From JAOTYV01 sp041557595 (lineage in GTDB: Bacteria > Pseudomonadota > Alphaproteobacteria > UBA8366): a stretch of DNA of 33,964 nucleotides. Position 1 is the first letter of the stretch. The number at the start of each line of letters is the position of its first letter. A program made the translations under genes and the position numbers. The DNA lies in contig JBFFGE010000022.1 in NCBI GenBank assembly GCA_041557595.1, forward strand, positions 1 through 33,964, read 5' to 3'. The notes beneath the pieces are model-generated. The model saw nothing but the letters and a program-made list of their open reading frames with translations, searched no databases and was not told the DNA's origin. Shown one piece after another: positions 8,362-20,557 of this stretch.

Positions 8362-10452
8362 ATGGGCAATCTCTCGCTTGGCATCGATATCGGCGGGACC
8401 TTTACCGATATCGTCGTCTACGACCCGGCGACCGCCCGGCATGTTATCCGGAAGGAACCGACGACTCCGGACGATCCGACCCGGGGCGTCATTTCGGGCG
8501 CGACGCGGCTGATCGAGACGACGGGGATCGCGCCGGCGGATATCGCCCGCGTGGTCCATGCGACAACGTTGTTCACCAACGCCCTGATCGAACGGAAAGG
8601 CGCCAAAACTGCTTTGATTACCACCGACGGTTTTCGCGATGTTCTGGAGATCGGGCGCGAACGCAAGTTCGAGCTGTACGACCTGTTCATCGAAATGCCG
8701 GAGCCGCTGGTGCCGCGCCGGCTGCGGTTCGAGATTCCGGAACGGCTTGCCGAAACCGGTGACGTCGAAATCGCGCTGGACGAAGCGGCGCTCGCCCGGG
8801 TCCTCGAGGAAATTGCCGCCGCCGGGGTCGAGTCGGTCGCGGTCACTCTTCTGCACTCCTATGCCAACCCGGTGCATGAACGCATCGCCAGCGGGATGCT
8901 TGCGCGCGGCTACCCCCACCTTTCCGTATCCCTGTCCTGCGACGTGGCGTCGGAAATTCGCGAATTCGAGCGCAGTTCGACGACCGTTGCGAACGCCTAT
9001 GTGCGCCCGCTTGCCGAACGCTATCTCGACGGGCTGGCCCACCGGATCCGCGATCTCGGCATTCCGGGACCCTTCTTTCTGATGTTGTCGAATGGCGGGC
9101 TCACCCATGTGGACGAGGCGAAGCGCACGCCGGTGCGCCTGCTCGAATCCGGTCCGGCCGCGGGCGCGCTGGCCGGCGCCTATTTCGGCGCGCAAAGTTC
9201 GATTGGCGAAGTGCTGGCCTTCGACATGGGCGGGACCACCGCCAAGGTCAGCCTGATCGATGGGGGCGAGCCGTCCACCGCCTACAGCTTCGAGGCGGCG
9301 CGCACCAAACGGTTCAACGAGGGCAGCGGCCTGCCGATCAAGATTTCCACCATCGAACTGATCGAAATCGGTGCGGGCGGCGGATCGATTGCGCATATCG
9401 ACGAATTGGACTTGCTCAAAGTCGGCCCGCAAAGTTCCGGCGCGGTTCCGGGGCCCGCCTGCTACGGAAAGGGCGGCGACTCGCCGACGGTAACCGACGC
9501 GGATTTGTTGCTGGGCTATCTCAATGCGGACTTCTTTCTGGGGGGCGCGATGCAGATCGACCGCGCCGCGGCGGAGCGCGCGATGCGGCCGCTGATGGAT
9601 GCCACCGGTCTCGGCAGCGTCGAGATCGCCTGGGGCGTCCACGATGTCGTGAACGAGAACATGGCCAGCGCCGCGCGGGTGCAGATCACCCAACGCGGCA
9701 AGGATCCGCGCGGCTATGCGCTGCTCGCCACCGGCGGCGCCGGGCCGGTCCACGCCTATAACGTTGCGCGGAAACTCAATCTGCGGCGGCTGATCTGTCC
9801 GTCCGCGGCGGGGGTGGGCTCGACGGTCGGCCTGCTGATGGCGCCGGCACGGATCGACCGCGCGGTATCCATGGTGCGCCGGCTGGACGATCTTGATTGG
9901 CCGGAATTCGAGGCGGCGTATCGGGCGCTGGAACAAGATGCGACGCGGGTCTTGCAGGAGACCCGCGCCGATCTGTGCCGGCTGAAGGTGCGGCGCCTGG
10001 CGGATATGCGCTATCAGGGGCAGGGGTCGGAAATCGTCGTGGATCTGCCGGCCGGGCCGTTCACGGTGGCGTCACGGGCGGAAATCGTACGACGATACGA
10101 AGATACCTACCGGCAATTGTTCACGCGCATCCGGCCCGGTGTCGCGATTCAGATGGTCAATCTGCGGGTCTCGCTCGCGGCGCCGGTCGAGGGGGCGGGG
10201 ATCGAGCTGGCCGCGGCGGCCGGCGGCGACGCCGATCCCCGCAAGGGAAGCCGGCAGGTCTATTTCCAGGAAGCAGGCGGGTTCGTCGACACGCCGGTGT
10301 TCGATCGCTACCACATTCGGCCGGGCAGCCGGTTCGACGGGCCCGCGGTGTTCGAGGAGAACGAATCCACCCTGATTGTCGGTCCGGGTGCGGCGTGCGT
10401 TGCCGAGCCGTCGGGAAATATGATCGTGACCTTGCCGGAAGACGCGGGATGA
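8362..10452 (+). CDS. hyuA: Hydantoinase A/oxoprolinase family protein (second HyuA)
   Basis: A second 696-residue HyuA paralogue begins five bases after the first ends. It keeps GIDIGGTFTD (residues 7-16), HATTLFTNA, FDMGGTTAK and the GAGGGSIA loop. It aligns with the first HyuA along its whole length but is clearly diverged, for example in the C-terminal region (SRQVYFQEAG against SRQVYFSETG). It is therefore an old duplication or separately acquired paralogue, not a recent tandem copy. No strong ribosome site precedes the ATG at 8362, so translation may be coupled to the upstream gene. Its likely partner is HyuB2, which starts four bases after its stop. Confidence 0.92.
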   Translation: MGNLSLGIDIGGTFTDIVVYDPATARHVIRKEPTTPDDPTRGVISGATRLIETTGIAPADIARVVHATTLFTNALIERKGAKTALITTDGFRDVLEIGRERKFELYDLFIEMPEPLVPRRLRFEIPERLAETGDVEIALDEAALARVLEEIAAAGVESVAVTLLHSYANPVHERIASGMLARGYPHLSVSLSCDVASEIREFERSSTTVANAYVRPLAERYLDGLAHRIRDLGIPGPFFLMLSNGGLTHVDEAKRTPVRLLESGPAAGALAGAYFGAQSSIGEVLAFDMGGTTAKVSLIDGGEPSTAYSFEAARTKRFNEGSGLPIKISTIELIEIGAGGGSIAHIDELDLLKVGPQSSGAVPGPACYGKGGDSPTVTDADLLLGYLNADFFLGGAMQIDRAAAERAMRPLMDATGLGSVEIAWGVHDVVNENMASAARVQITQRGKDPRGYALLATGGAGPVHAYNVARKLNLRRLICPSAAGVGSTVGLLMAPARIDRAVSMVRRLDDLDWPEFEAAYRALEQDATRVLQETRADLCRLKVRRLADMRYQGQGSEIVVDLPAGPFTVASRAEIVRRYEDTYRQLFTRIRPGVAIQMVNLRVSLAAPVEGAGIELAAAAGGDADPRKGSRQVYFQEAGGFVDTPVFDRYHIRPGSRFDGPAVFEENESTLIVGPGAACVAEPSGNMIVTLPEDAG

Positions 10453-10456
10453 GACG

Positions 10457-12088
10457 ATGACTGAAGACCGATCCTTGTTCGATTCCGTCACGCTGGAAAT
10501 CATCTGGCGGCGGTTGATTTCCGCGGTGGACGAGGCGGCGGCGGCGCTGGTGCGCACATCGTTTTCGACGCTGGTGCGGGAATCCTATGATTTCTCCTGC
10601 ATCCTGACCGACGAACACGGCCAGTCGCTGGTGCAGGCGACTGAAAGTATTCCGTCTTTTATCGGCACGCTTCCCGCGACGGTGAAACATTTCATCGCCG
10701 AGTATCCCGCGGCGGATTTGGCGCCGGGCGATGTCCTCATCACCAACGATATATTTCAAGGGACCGGCCATCTGCCGGACATCTCGCTCGCCAAGCCGAT
10801 CTTCTTCGAGGATCGCCTGATCGGGTTCGCGGCGAGCACGGCGCATGCGCCCGACATCGGCGGCAAGATACGCTCGCCGGAACCGCGCGAGGTTTTCGAG
10901 GAAGGGTTTCAAATTCCGATCATGAAGTTCATGGCGCGGGGCGAAATCGACAAGACGCTGGAAAAACTCCTGCGCAAGAATGTGCGTACCCCGGACCAGA
11001 CGATGGGAGATCTCTGGGCGCAAGTGGTGGCGCTCGATCTCATGGAAGCGCGGCTCGTCAAACTGATGGAGGAATACGAGCTGGCGGAGCTCGGGCCGCT
11101 CGCGGGGGAGATGCAGGGACGCTGCGAGCGGGCGATGCGCGCCGCCATTCGTGACCTGCCGGACGGCGTGTACAAGAGCTCGCTCATGACGGACGGCGTC
11201 GCCGATGCGCCGATCCGGGTAGAGATGACCCTCACTATCGACGGGGAAACCATCGATGTCGACTATGCCGGGTCGGACCCGCAGGTCGACCGGGCGATCA
11301 ATGTCGCCATGTGCTACACCTACGCGATGACGGTGTACGGCATTAAGTGCTGCACCAATCCCAACCTGCCGAACAATGAAGGGGCGTTCCGGCCCATTAC
11401 CGTGCGCGGCCCGGCGGGATGCATCGTCAATCCGGTGTTTCCCGCGTCCGGCGGTTCGCGAATGCTGGTCGGCCACTACCTGCCGATGCTGGTATTCGGC
11501 TGTCTCGGCGATGTGGTGCCCGAGCGCGTGATGGCGGCCTGCGGCTCGCCGATGTGGGGGATGAACCAGTCGGGCGTGGGTGCGACCGGCAAGCCCTACG
11601 CCAATATGTTTTTCTATAATGGCGGCATGGGCGCGACCTTCCGCCGCGACGGCCCGACCTGCTTGAGCTGGCCCAGCAATGTGTCGTCGACATCAATCGA
11701 ATTATCGGAACAGATCGCACCGCTGCGGTTTCACCACAAGCGGCTTCGGCCCAATTCCGGCGGACCCGGCAAGTTTCGGGGCGGATTGGGTCAGGAAATC
11801 CTGCTGGAGAGTCGTTCGGACAGTCCCATTGCAGTGTCCTTCCTGGCCGAACGCACGGTGTACCCGGCATTCGGAATTCAAGGCGGCGAGGCGGGCGCCC
11901 CCGGCGCGCTGCAGATCGCCGGCGAGACCACCGATCCGAAACGGCAATACGTCCTGCAGCGCGGCGACACCGTGCGCCTGTCGACGCCCGGCGGCGGCGG
12001 TCATGGCGATCCGGAATCGCGGGACGCCGCCGCGCAGCAACGCGACCGGGAGGAAGGTTACGTGACGGCCCCGGACACGCAAGATTAG
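10457..12088 (+). CDS. hyuB: Hydantoinase B/oxoprolinase family protein (second HyuB)
   Basis: This 543-residue protein is the second HyuB paralogue. It carries FDSVTLEIIWRRL at the N terminus, the TNDIFQGTGHLPD motif, NPVFPASGGSR and the C-terminal GGGGHGDPES loop. Compared with the first HyuB the motif NDPW is NDIF and CNAR is GGSR, so the two probably differ in substrate. Spacing from HyuA2 is four bases, indicating a coupled A2-B2 pair. With the first pair this gives the order B-A-A-B. A 208-base gap follows before the Lin0512-type genes. Confidence 0.92.
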   Translation: MTEDRSLFDSVTLEIIWRRLISAVDEAAAALVRTSFSTLVRESYDFSCILTDEHGQSLVQATESIPSFIGTLPATVKHFIAEYPAADLAPGDVLITNDIFQGTGHLPDISLAKPIFFEDRLIGFAASTAHAPDIGGKIRSPEPREVFEEGFQIPIMKFMARGEIDKTLEKLLRKNVRTPDQTMGDLWAQVVALDLMEARLVKLMEEYELAELGPLAGEMQGRCERAMRAAIRDLPDGVYKSSLMTDGVADAPIRVEMTLTIDGETIDVDYAGSDPQVDRAINVAMCYTYAMTVYGIKCCTNPNLPNNEGAFRPITVRGPAGCIVNPVFPASGGSRMLVGHYLPMLVFGCLGDVVPERVMAACGSPMWGMNQSGVGATGKPYANMFFYNGGMGATFRRDGPTCLSWPSNVSSTSIELSEQIAPLRFHHKRLRPNSGGPGKFRGGLGQEILLESRSDSPIAVSFLAERTVYPAFGIQGGEAGAPGALQIAGETTDPKRQYVLQRGDTVRLSTPGGGGHGDPESRDAAAQQRDREEGYVTAPDTQD

Positions 12089-12296
12089 GCGCGAGCGCGT
12101 CAGCGCGGTTCGGCAGGGCGTGGCCGAGAGCGGGCGGTGTTGCATCGACCTGCTGGAAGAAGGGGATTTCGGTCTCCTGGCCAGTAATGAAGTCGACATA
12201 TCGATAAAAGGGGGTCGGTAATGGGGTGGAGTGGCCCGAGCGTTGGGTCTACTGTGGAGCCTGCGGGATTACGCAATGCAGGGAGGAATACAGCGA
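12089..12296 (+). other. 208-bp gap after hyuB2 with a short open frame of unclear status
   Basis: I see no certain gene here. One frame, open from 12066 to a TAA at 12219-12221, reads as plausible protein (it includes DLLEEGDFGLLASNEVDI) but has no ATG and only a GTG at 12120 without a clear ribosome site. It could be a leaderless small protein, the broken end of a lost gene, or chance in GC-rich DNA. The last bases (12281-12287, GGGAGGA) are the ribosome site of the next gene. Confidence 0.35.
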
Positions 12297-12638
12297 ATGG
12301 CCTGGAAGCGCGTGGCGTTGGAAATCGGTATGGGCACCGATATCCGGGGCGCCGATTACACGAAGGCGGCGGTGCGCGCCTTGCGGGATGCTCTTTGGCA
12401 TAATTCCTTGAGCGTGGCGGACGCGCTCGGGCTGGATGTCGATTCGATGCAGGTGGAGGTGACGGTCAGCGTGCCGCAGCCGGACAAGGTCGATACGGCA
12501 GCCGTGCTCGCGGTGCTGCCGCATGGAACCGGGACCGTGAATGTCGTGGCAGGCGGGTTGGAAATTCCCAACGCCAAAGGGACCGATTCCACGGTGATTG
12601 CCCATGCCGCCGCCGTCGTGCGGCTCGATCTACCGTGA
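12297..12638 (+). CDS. Lin0512-family protein, first copy
   Basis: The 113-residue protein has the conserved pattern of the Lin0512 family (TIGR02058-type conserved hypothetical proteins): an N-terminal ALEIGMGTDIRGADYTKAA stretch and a C-terminal VVRLDLP. No signal peptide or membrane segment is seen. The family has no established biochemical function that I know. The ATG at 12297 is chosen because GGGAGGA lies ten bases upstream; the frame is open further upstream to a GTG at 12231, but that extension is not shared with the second copy. Its neighbour at 12649 is a same-length paralogue, suggesting a two-subunit complex. Position at the end of a hydantoinase cluster suggests a role in cyclic-amide metabolism; that is inference. 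Confidence 0.85.
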   Translation: MAWKRVALEIGMGTDIRGADYTKAAVRALRDALWHNSLSVADALGLDVDSMQVEVTVSVPQPDKVDTAAVLAVLPHGTGTVNVVAGGLEIPNAKGTDSTVIAHAAAVVRLDLP

Positions 12639-12648
12639 GGATGCAGAA

Positions 12649-12990
12649 ATGGCTTTGAAACGGGTAATTTTGGAAATGGGCGCCGGCAACGATCTGCATG
12701 GCGGCGACTATACGAAGGCGGCAATCCGCGCGGTGCAGGACGCGATCCATCACAGCTCGCTAACCATGATCAGAACGCTGGGTGTCGATCGCAAGGACGT
12801 CCAGGTCGACGTGACGATCGGCGTTCAGGAACCGGCGAAAGTGGATACTGAAAAGGTAAAAGCGACGCTGCCGGTCGGCACGGTGACCGTGAAGGCGGTC
12901 AAGGGCGGGCTCGACGTGGTGGACGACGAAGCCGACGATATCGCGGTGATCGCCAGCGCGGCCGTCGAGGTGCGGCTGGACCTGCCCTAA
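12649..12990 (+). CDS. Lin0512-family protein, second copy
   Basis: This 113-residue protein aligns without gaps to the preceding gene, with 61 of 113 identical positions counted by eye. Shared blocks include GGDYTKAA against GADYTKAA, KVDT near residue 65 and the ending RLDLP. The region around residues 91-98 is the most different. The ATG at 12649 follows a GTGAGG ribosome site ten bases after the stop of the first copy, so both are in one operon. Equal length and strict colinearity suggest duplicated subunits of a heteromer. A GC-rich hairpin follows at 13003-13021. Confidence 0.85.
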   Translation: MALKRVILEMGAGNDLHGGDYTKAAIRAVQDAIHHSSLTMIRTLGVDRKDVQVDVTIGVQEPAKVDTEKVKATLPVGTVTVKAVKGGLDVVDDEADDIAVIASAAVEVRLDLP

Positions 12991-13002
12991 AGCAAATCCC
13001 GA

Positions 13003-13021
13003 GCGAACCGGAACGGTTCGC
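13003..13021 (+). terminator. Hairpin after the hydantoinase/Lin0512 cluster
   Basis: A perfect 8-bp stem, GCGAACCG and CGGTTCGC with a GAA loop, starts 13 bases after the second Lin0512 stop. There is no T-run directly after it, so it may be a weak terminator, an RNA-stabilising hairpin or part of a dispersed repeat. A second small inverted repeat (CAATTC/GAATTG) lies at 13071-13088, just before the first CTAG-type element. Confidence 0.45.
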
Positions 13022-13090
13022 GACGACGTACTTGCGTAAAAAACCAAGAGATTGACCATTTCATATGCGTCAATTCAAACAAGAATTGGG

Positions 13091-13147
13091 CTAGATCAAC
13101 TTTTCTACCTTTAATTGAGTCCAATTAAAAGGAACATAAGCTGCTCT
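13091..13147 (-). repeat. CTAG-type palindromic element, copy 1 (truncated)
   Basis: This 57-base copy begins CTAGATCAAC and ends GCTGCTCT. It keeps the hairpin B core (TTTAATTG/CAATTAAA around 13110-13129) joined directly to the outer right edge of hairpin A. The linker and most of hairpin A are deleted. It is in the B-to-A orientation and lies 32 bases upstream of the aminotransferase start, so it may sit in or near that gene's promoter. Confidence 0.8.
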
Positions 13148-13178
13148 TGGCGTATCGCAACGGATCGAGGAGGCAATT

Positions 13179-14108
13179 ATGGCCGTGTCCGACGAATGGG
13201 TGGTGTGGTTCAACGGAGAGATCGTCCCAGAGCGGGAAGCCCGGATTCCGTTTCGCGATCGCGGCTTCAAATACGGCGATGCGGTCTTCGATACGACCCG
13301 CACCTTCGGCCACAGAATTTTTCGCCTCGACGATCACATCGACCGTCTGTTTCGCTCCTTGAAATATCTCGACCTCGATCCGGGCCTGACGCGGCAGGAA
13401 TTCTGCGGCATCACGGAGGAGGTCGCGGAGCGCAACCTTCGACAGATTTCCGCGGACGAAGACATTTGGGTAACCCAACGGGTAACCCGCGGCATCGATC
13501 CCGCCGACGGGGTGGCATGGCCGGGATTTGAGGGTCCGACCGTTATCGTCGAGTGCCGGCCCTTGCCGTTTCGGGGCAGGGCGAAGTTCTACCGGCGGGG
13601 TCTCGACCTCGTCATCCCCTCGGTACGGCGTCCGCCGCCGGATACGCTAAGCCCCCGGGCCAAGATGCAAAACTATATCAATCTCGTGATCGCCGATCTC
13701 GAAGTGCGGGCCCAGAATCCGGAAGCGCAGGCAATCATGCTCGACACCAACGGCAACCTTGCTGAAGGGCGCGGCAGCAATTTCTTCCTGGTCCGCGACG
13801 GCGTCGTGCTGACCCCGAAACAGCGGTATGTCCTGCCGGGCGTGAGCCGTCAAACGGCAATCGATCTGGCACGGGAGCTCGGTATTCCGGTCGAGGAAGC
13901 CGATCTCGATTTTTTCGACGCGGTGTCGGCCGACGAGGCGTTTATCACCTCGTCCAGTTGGTGCATCTGTCCGGCGGTTACTATCAACGGCCGGCGCATC
14001 GGCGATGGCGAAATTCCGGGTCCGATCACCAAACGGTTGATCGACGCCTATGTCGAGCTGGTCGATTGCGACTGGCTGGGGCAATACCTGAAATACGCCA
14101 ACGAATAG
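13179..14108 (+). CDS. Class IV PLP aminotransferase (branched-chain/D-amino acid type)
   Basis: This 309-residue enzyme has the fold-type IV PLP aminotransferase pattern: WFNGEIVPE and the RDRGFKYGDAVFDT block at the N terminus, the PLP lysine K162 in SPRAKMQNYI, and LDTNGNLAEGRGSNFFLV with E196. The family includes branched-chain, D-amino acid and aminodeoxychorismate-type enzymes, and (R)-selective transaminases. Which one this is cannot be fixed by eye. A strong GAGGAGG site at 13167-13173 sets the ATG at 13179. It follows the hydantoinase cluster on the same strand but is separated by repeat copy 1, with copy 2 just after it, so it may be an independent unit. Transamination of D-amino acids made by the upstream cluster is an attractive but unproven role. 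Confidence 0.85.
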   Translation: MAVSDEWVVWFNGEIVPEREARIPFRDRGFKYGDAVFDTTRTFGHRIFRLDDHIDRLFRSLKYLDLDPGLTRQEFCGITEEVAERNLRQISADEDIWVTQRVTRGIDPADGVAWPGFEGPTVIVECRPLPFRGRAKFYRRGLDLVIPSVRRPPPDTLSPRAKMQNYINLVIADLEVRAQNPEAQAIMLDTNGNLAEGRGSNFFLVRDGVVLTPKQRYVLPGVSRQTAIDLARELGIPVEEADLDFFDAVSADEAFITSSSWCICPAVTINGRRIGDGEIPGPITKRLIDAYVELVDCDWLGQYLKYANE

Positions 14109-14117
14109 GGCGGTTCG

Positions 14118-14219
14118 CTAGAGCAGTGTGCGCCCATTTAGGCGCACATAAGCTGCTCTATCTTTATAGAATCGATCAACCTACCTTTAATTGATTCCAA
14201 TTAAAGGCAGGTTGATCTA
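14118..14219 (+). repeat. CTAG-type palindromic element, copy 2 (full length)
   Basis: A full element of about 102 bases. Hairpin A (14121-14158) has outer arms GAGCAG/CTGCTC and inner arms TGTGCGCC/GGCGCACA. After an AT-rich linker, hairpin B (14174-14217) has two 20-base arms with one mismatch and an ATTC loop. It lies between the convergent aminotransferase and gltD stops, where its stems could act as a two-way terminator. Confidence 0.92.
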
Positions 14220-14245
14220 ATGCCCGGATCATTCGGGATGCAACG

Positions 14246-15664
14246 TCAGCGCGGCAGAGTCGACTCGCCCATGAGAAATTTATCGATTGCATGGGCGCAT
14301 TGGCGGCCTTCGCGGATCGCCCAGACGACCAGGGATTGACCGCGTCGCATGTCGCCGGCGGCGAACAGTTTCGGCGTCGATGTTTGATAGTCCTCGGTAT
14401 TGGCCATGACGTTGCCATGGCCGTCGAGCTCCATGCCGATGTCCTCGATCAGACCGTCATGGATGGGATGGACGAATCCCATGGCCAACAGCACGAGGTC
14501 GGCCTTCAAGGCGAACTCGCTGCCGGGAATTTCCTGCATTGATGCGTCGAGACGCACGCCGTGCAGCGTATCGACCACACCATTGCTGCCCGTGAGTTCC
14601 TTCGTGGCGACGCCCCAGTCGCGCTGGGCGCCTTCGGCCTGGGAAGATGAAGTGCGCATTTTCGCCGGCCAAAGCGGCCAGGTGGACCCCTTGTCGGGAT
14701 GTTCCGGCGGCCGCGGCATAATCTCGATTTGCGAAACCGAGACCGCACCCTGGCGGAACGCGGTGCCGATGCAGTCCGAGCCCGTATCGCCGCCGCCGAT
14801 CACCACCACATGCTTGCCGTCGGCGAGGATGTCTTCGACGTCGCCCAACGGTTCCTCGCCGATACGCCGGTTCTGCTGTGTCAGGTAGTCCATGGCGAAT
14901 TCGACGCCCGCCAGGTCGCGGCCGGGTACGGGAAGGTCGCGCGGCCTTTCCGATCCGCCGGTCAGGGCCACGGCGTCGAATTCGTCCAGCAGCGCCGCCG
15001 CCTCGATGTCGACGCCGACGGTGCAATTGGTGCGGAAGACCACCCCTTCGGCTTCCATTTGCGCAACGCGGCGGTCGATCAGATGCTTGCTCATCTTGAA
15101 ATCGGGAATGCCGTAGCGCAGGAGGCCGCCGGGTTTTGCATTCTTTTCGTATAGAACCACGTCGTGGCCGGCGCGCGCGAGCTGTTGGGCGCAGGCGAGC
15201 CCCGCGGGACCCGAACCGACGACGCCGACCCGTTTGCCCGTTTTGCTTTGCGGCGGACTGGCGACGATCCAGCCCTCGTCCCAGCCGGTGTCCACGATGG
15301 TGCACTCGATCGTTTTAATCGTGACCGGGTTGTCGTCGATGTTAAGCGTGCACGCCTCTTCACAGGGCGCCGGACAAATCCGTCCGGTGAATTCCGGGAA
15401 ATTGTTGGTCGAGTGAAGCACTTCCAACGCCCCTCGCCAGTCCTCCTTATAGGCGAGGTCGTTCCAATCGGGGATGATGTTGTTCACCGGGCAGCCCTGA
15501 TGGCAAAACGGGATGCCGCAATCCATGCAGCGGGCGCCCTGCTGGGCGACCTGCTTGTGGTCCATCGGGATGAGGAATTCGTTGAAATGCCGCACCCGGT
15601 CTCCAGCCGGCGCATATTTCCGATCCTGGCGGTCGATTTCCAGGAAACCCGTGATCTTGCCCAT
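14246..15664 (-). CDS. gltD: Glutamate synthase [NADPH] small (beta) subunit
   Basis: The 472-residue GltD passes electrons from NADPH through FAD and iron-sulfur clusters to GltB for glutamate formation from glutamine and 2-oxoglutarate. The cysteines for the N-terminal 4Fe-4S sites are visible: C46, C49, C54, C58 and C97, C101, C105. Next come the FAD loop GSGPAGLACAQ, the NADPH loop IGGGDTGSDC and the C-terminal AAGDMRRGQSLVVWAI block. The chosen ATG at 15664 gives the standard MGKITGFLE start; an upstream in-frame extension overlaps gltB. Only one base separates the gltB TGA from this ATG, so the two are translationally coupled. Length is normal and no defect is seen. Confidence 0.97.
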   Translation of the reverse strand: MGKITGFLEIDRQDRKYAPAGDRVRHFNEFLIPMDHKQVAQQGARCMDCGIPFCHQGCPVNNIIPDWNDLAYKEDWRGALEVLHSTNNFPEFTGRICPAPCEEACTLNIDDNPVTIKTIECTIVDTGWDEGWIVASPPQSKTGKRVGVVGSGPAGLACAQQLARAGHDVVLYEKNAKPGGLLRYGIPDFKMSKHLIDRRVAQMEAEGVVFRTNCTVGVDIEAAALLDEFDAVALTGGSERPRDLPVPGRDLAGVEFAMDYLTQQNRRIGEEPLGDVEDILADGKHVVVIGGGDTGSDCIGTAFRQGAVSVSQIEIMPRPPEHPDKGSTWPLWPAKMRTSSSQAEGAQRDWGVATKELTGSNGVVDTLHGVRLDASMQEIPGSEFALKADLVLLAMGFVHPIHDGLIEDIGMELDGHGNVMANTEDYQTSTPKLFAAGDMRRGQSLVVWAIREGRQCAHAIDKFLMGESTLPR

Positions 15665-15665
15665 C

Positions 15666-20327
<4,662 letters not shown>

Positions 20328-20420
20328 GTTTTCTCCCCTTTTGCCGCCGCTTGGGCGATCTTTTTTGGTTGAGCAGGCTCAGGCAGGTATGCCGGCCGCA
20401 ACCTATCAACATTGCGGCGA

Positions 20421-20455
20421 CAAAACAAAAGCCCCGGGCGAACTCGCAGGGGGCT
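20421..20455 (-). terminator. Rho-independent terminator between the MFS gene and gltB
   Basis: Read on the minus strand, AGCCCCC pairs with the GGGGCT that follows a 12-base loop, and the stem is followed at once by TTTTGTTTTG. This is a convincing intrinsic terminator. It sits about 100 bases past the MFS stop and about 100 bases before gltB. The simplest role is ending MFS transcription; attenuation of gltB is discussed as a finding. The remaining gap (20328-20557) holds no gene. Confidence 0.75.
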
Positions 20456-20469
20456 AGCGAATATCTAAA

Positions 20470-20497
20470 AAATTAGATTGCCGTGGCAAATTGTCAA
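20470..20497 (-). promoter_or_regulatory. Possible sigma-70-type promoter upstream of the terminator
   Basis: On the minus strand a perfect TTGACA -35 box (20492-20497) is followed, 14 to 16 bases later, by the weak -10 candidates TCTAAT (20472-20477) or TAATTT (20470-20475). Spacing or match is imperfect for either. If used, transcription would begin just before the 20430-20455 hairpin. Confidence 0.3.
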
Positions 20498-20557
20498 CCA
20501 AAACGCTAGCGCCGACCCGCTACCTTCCGGCGGTAGACCGATAAGTTTCCGTCGCCA

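Noticed and set aside
12226..12411. Cys-containing small frame (VYCGACGITQC) starting at GTG 12226
   Set aside because: It overlaps the Lin0512 gene in another phase and turns into Arg-rich shadow sequence; the Cys pattern is probably chance.
20328..20470. Leader peptide for classical amino-acid attenuation of gltB
   Set aside because: No short frame with a start, ribosome site and run of Glu or Gln codons is seen before the hairpin.
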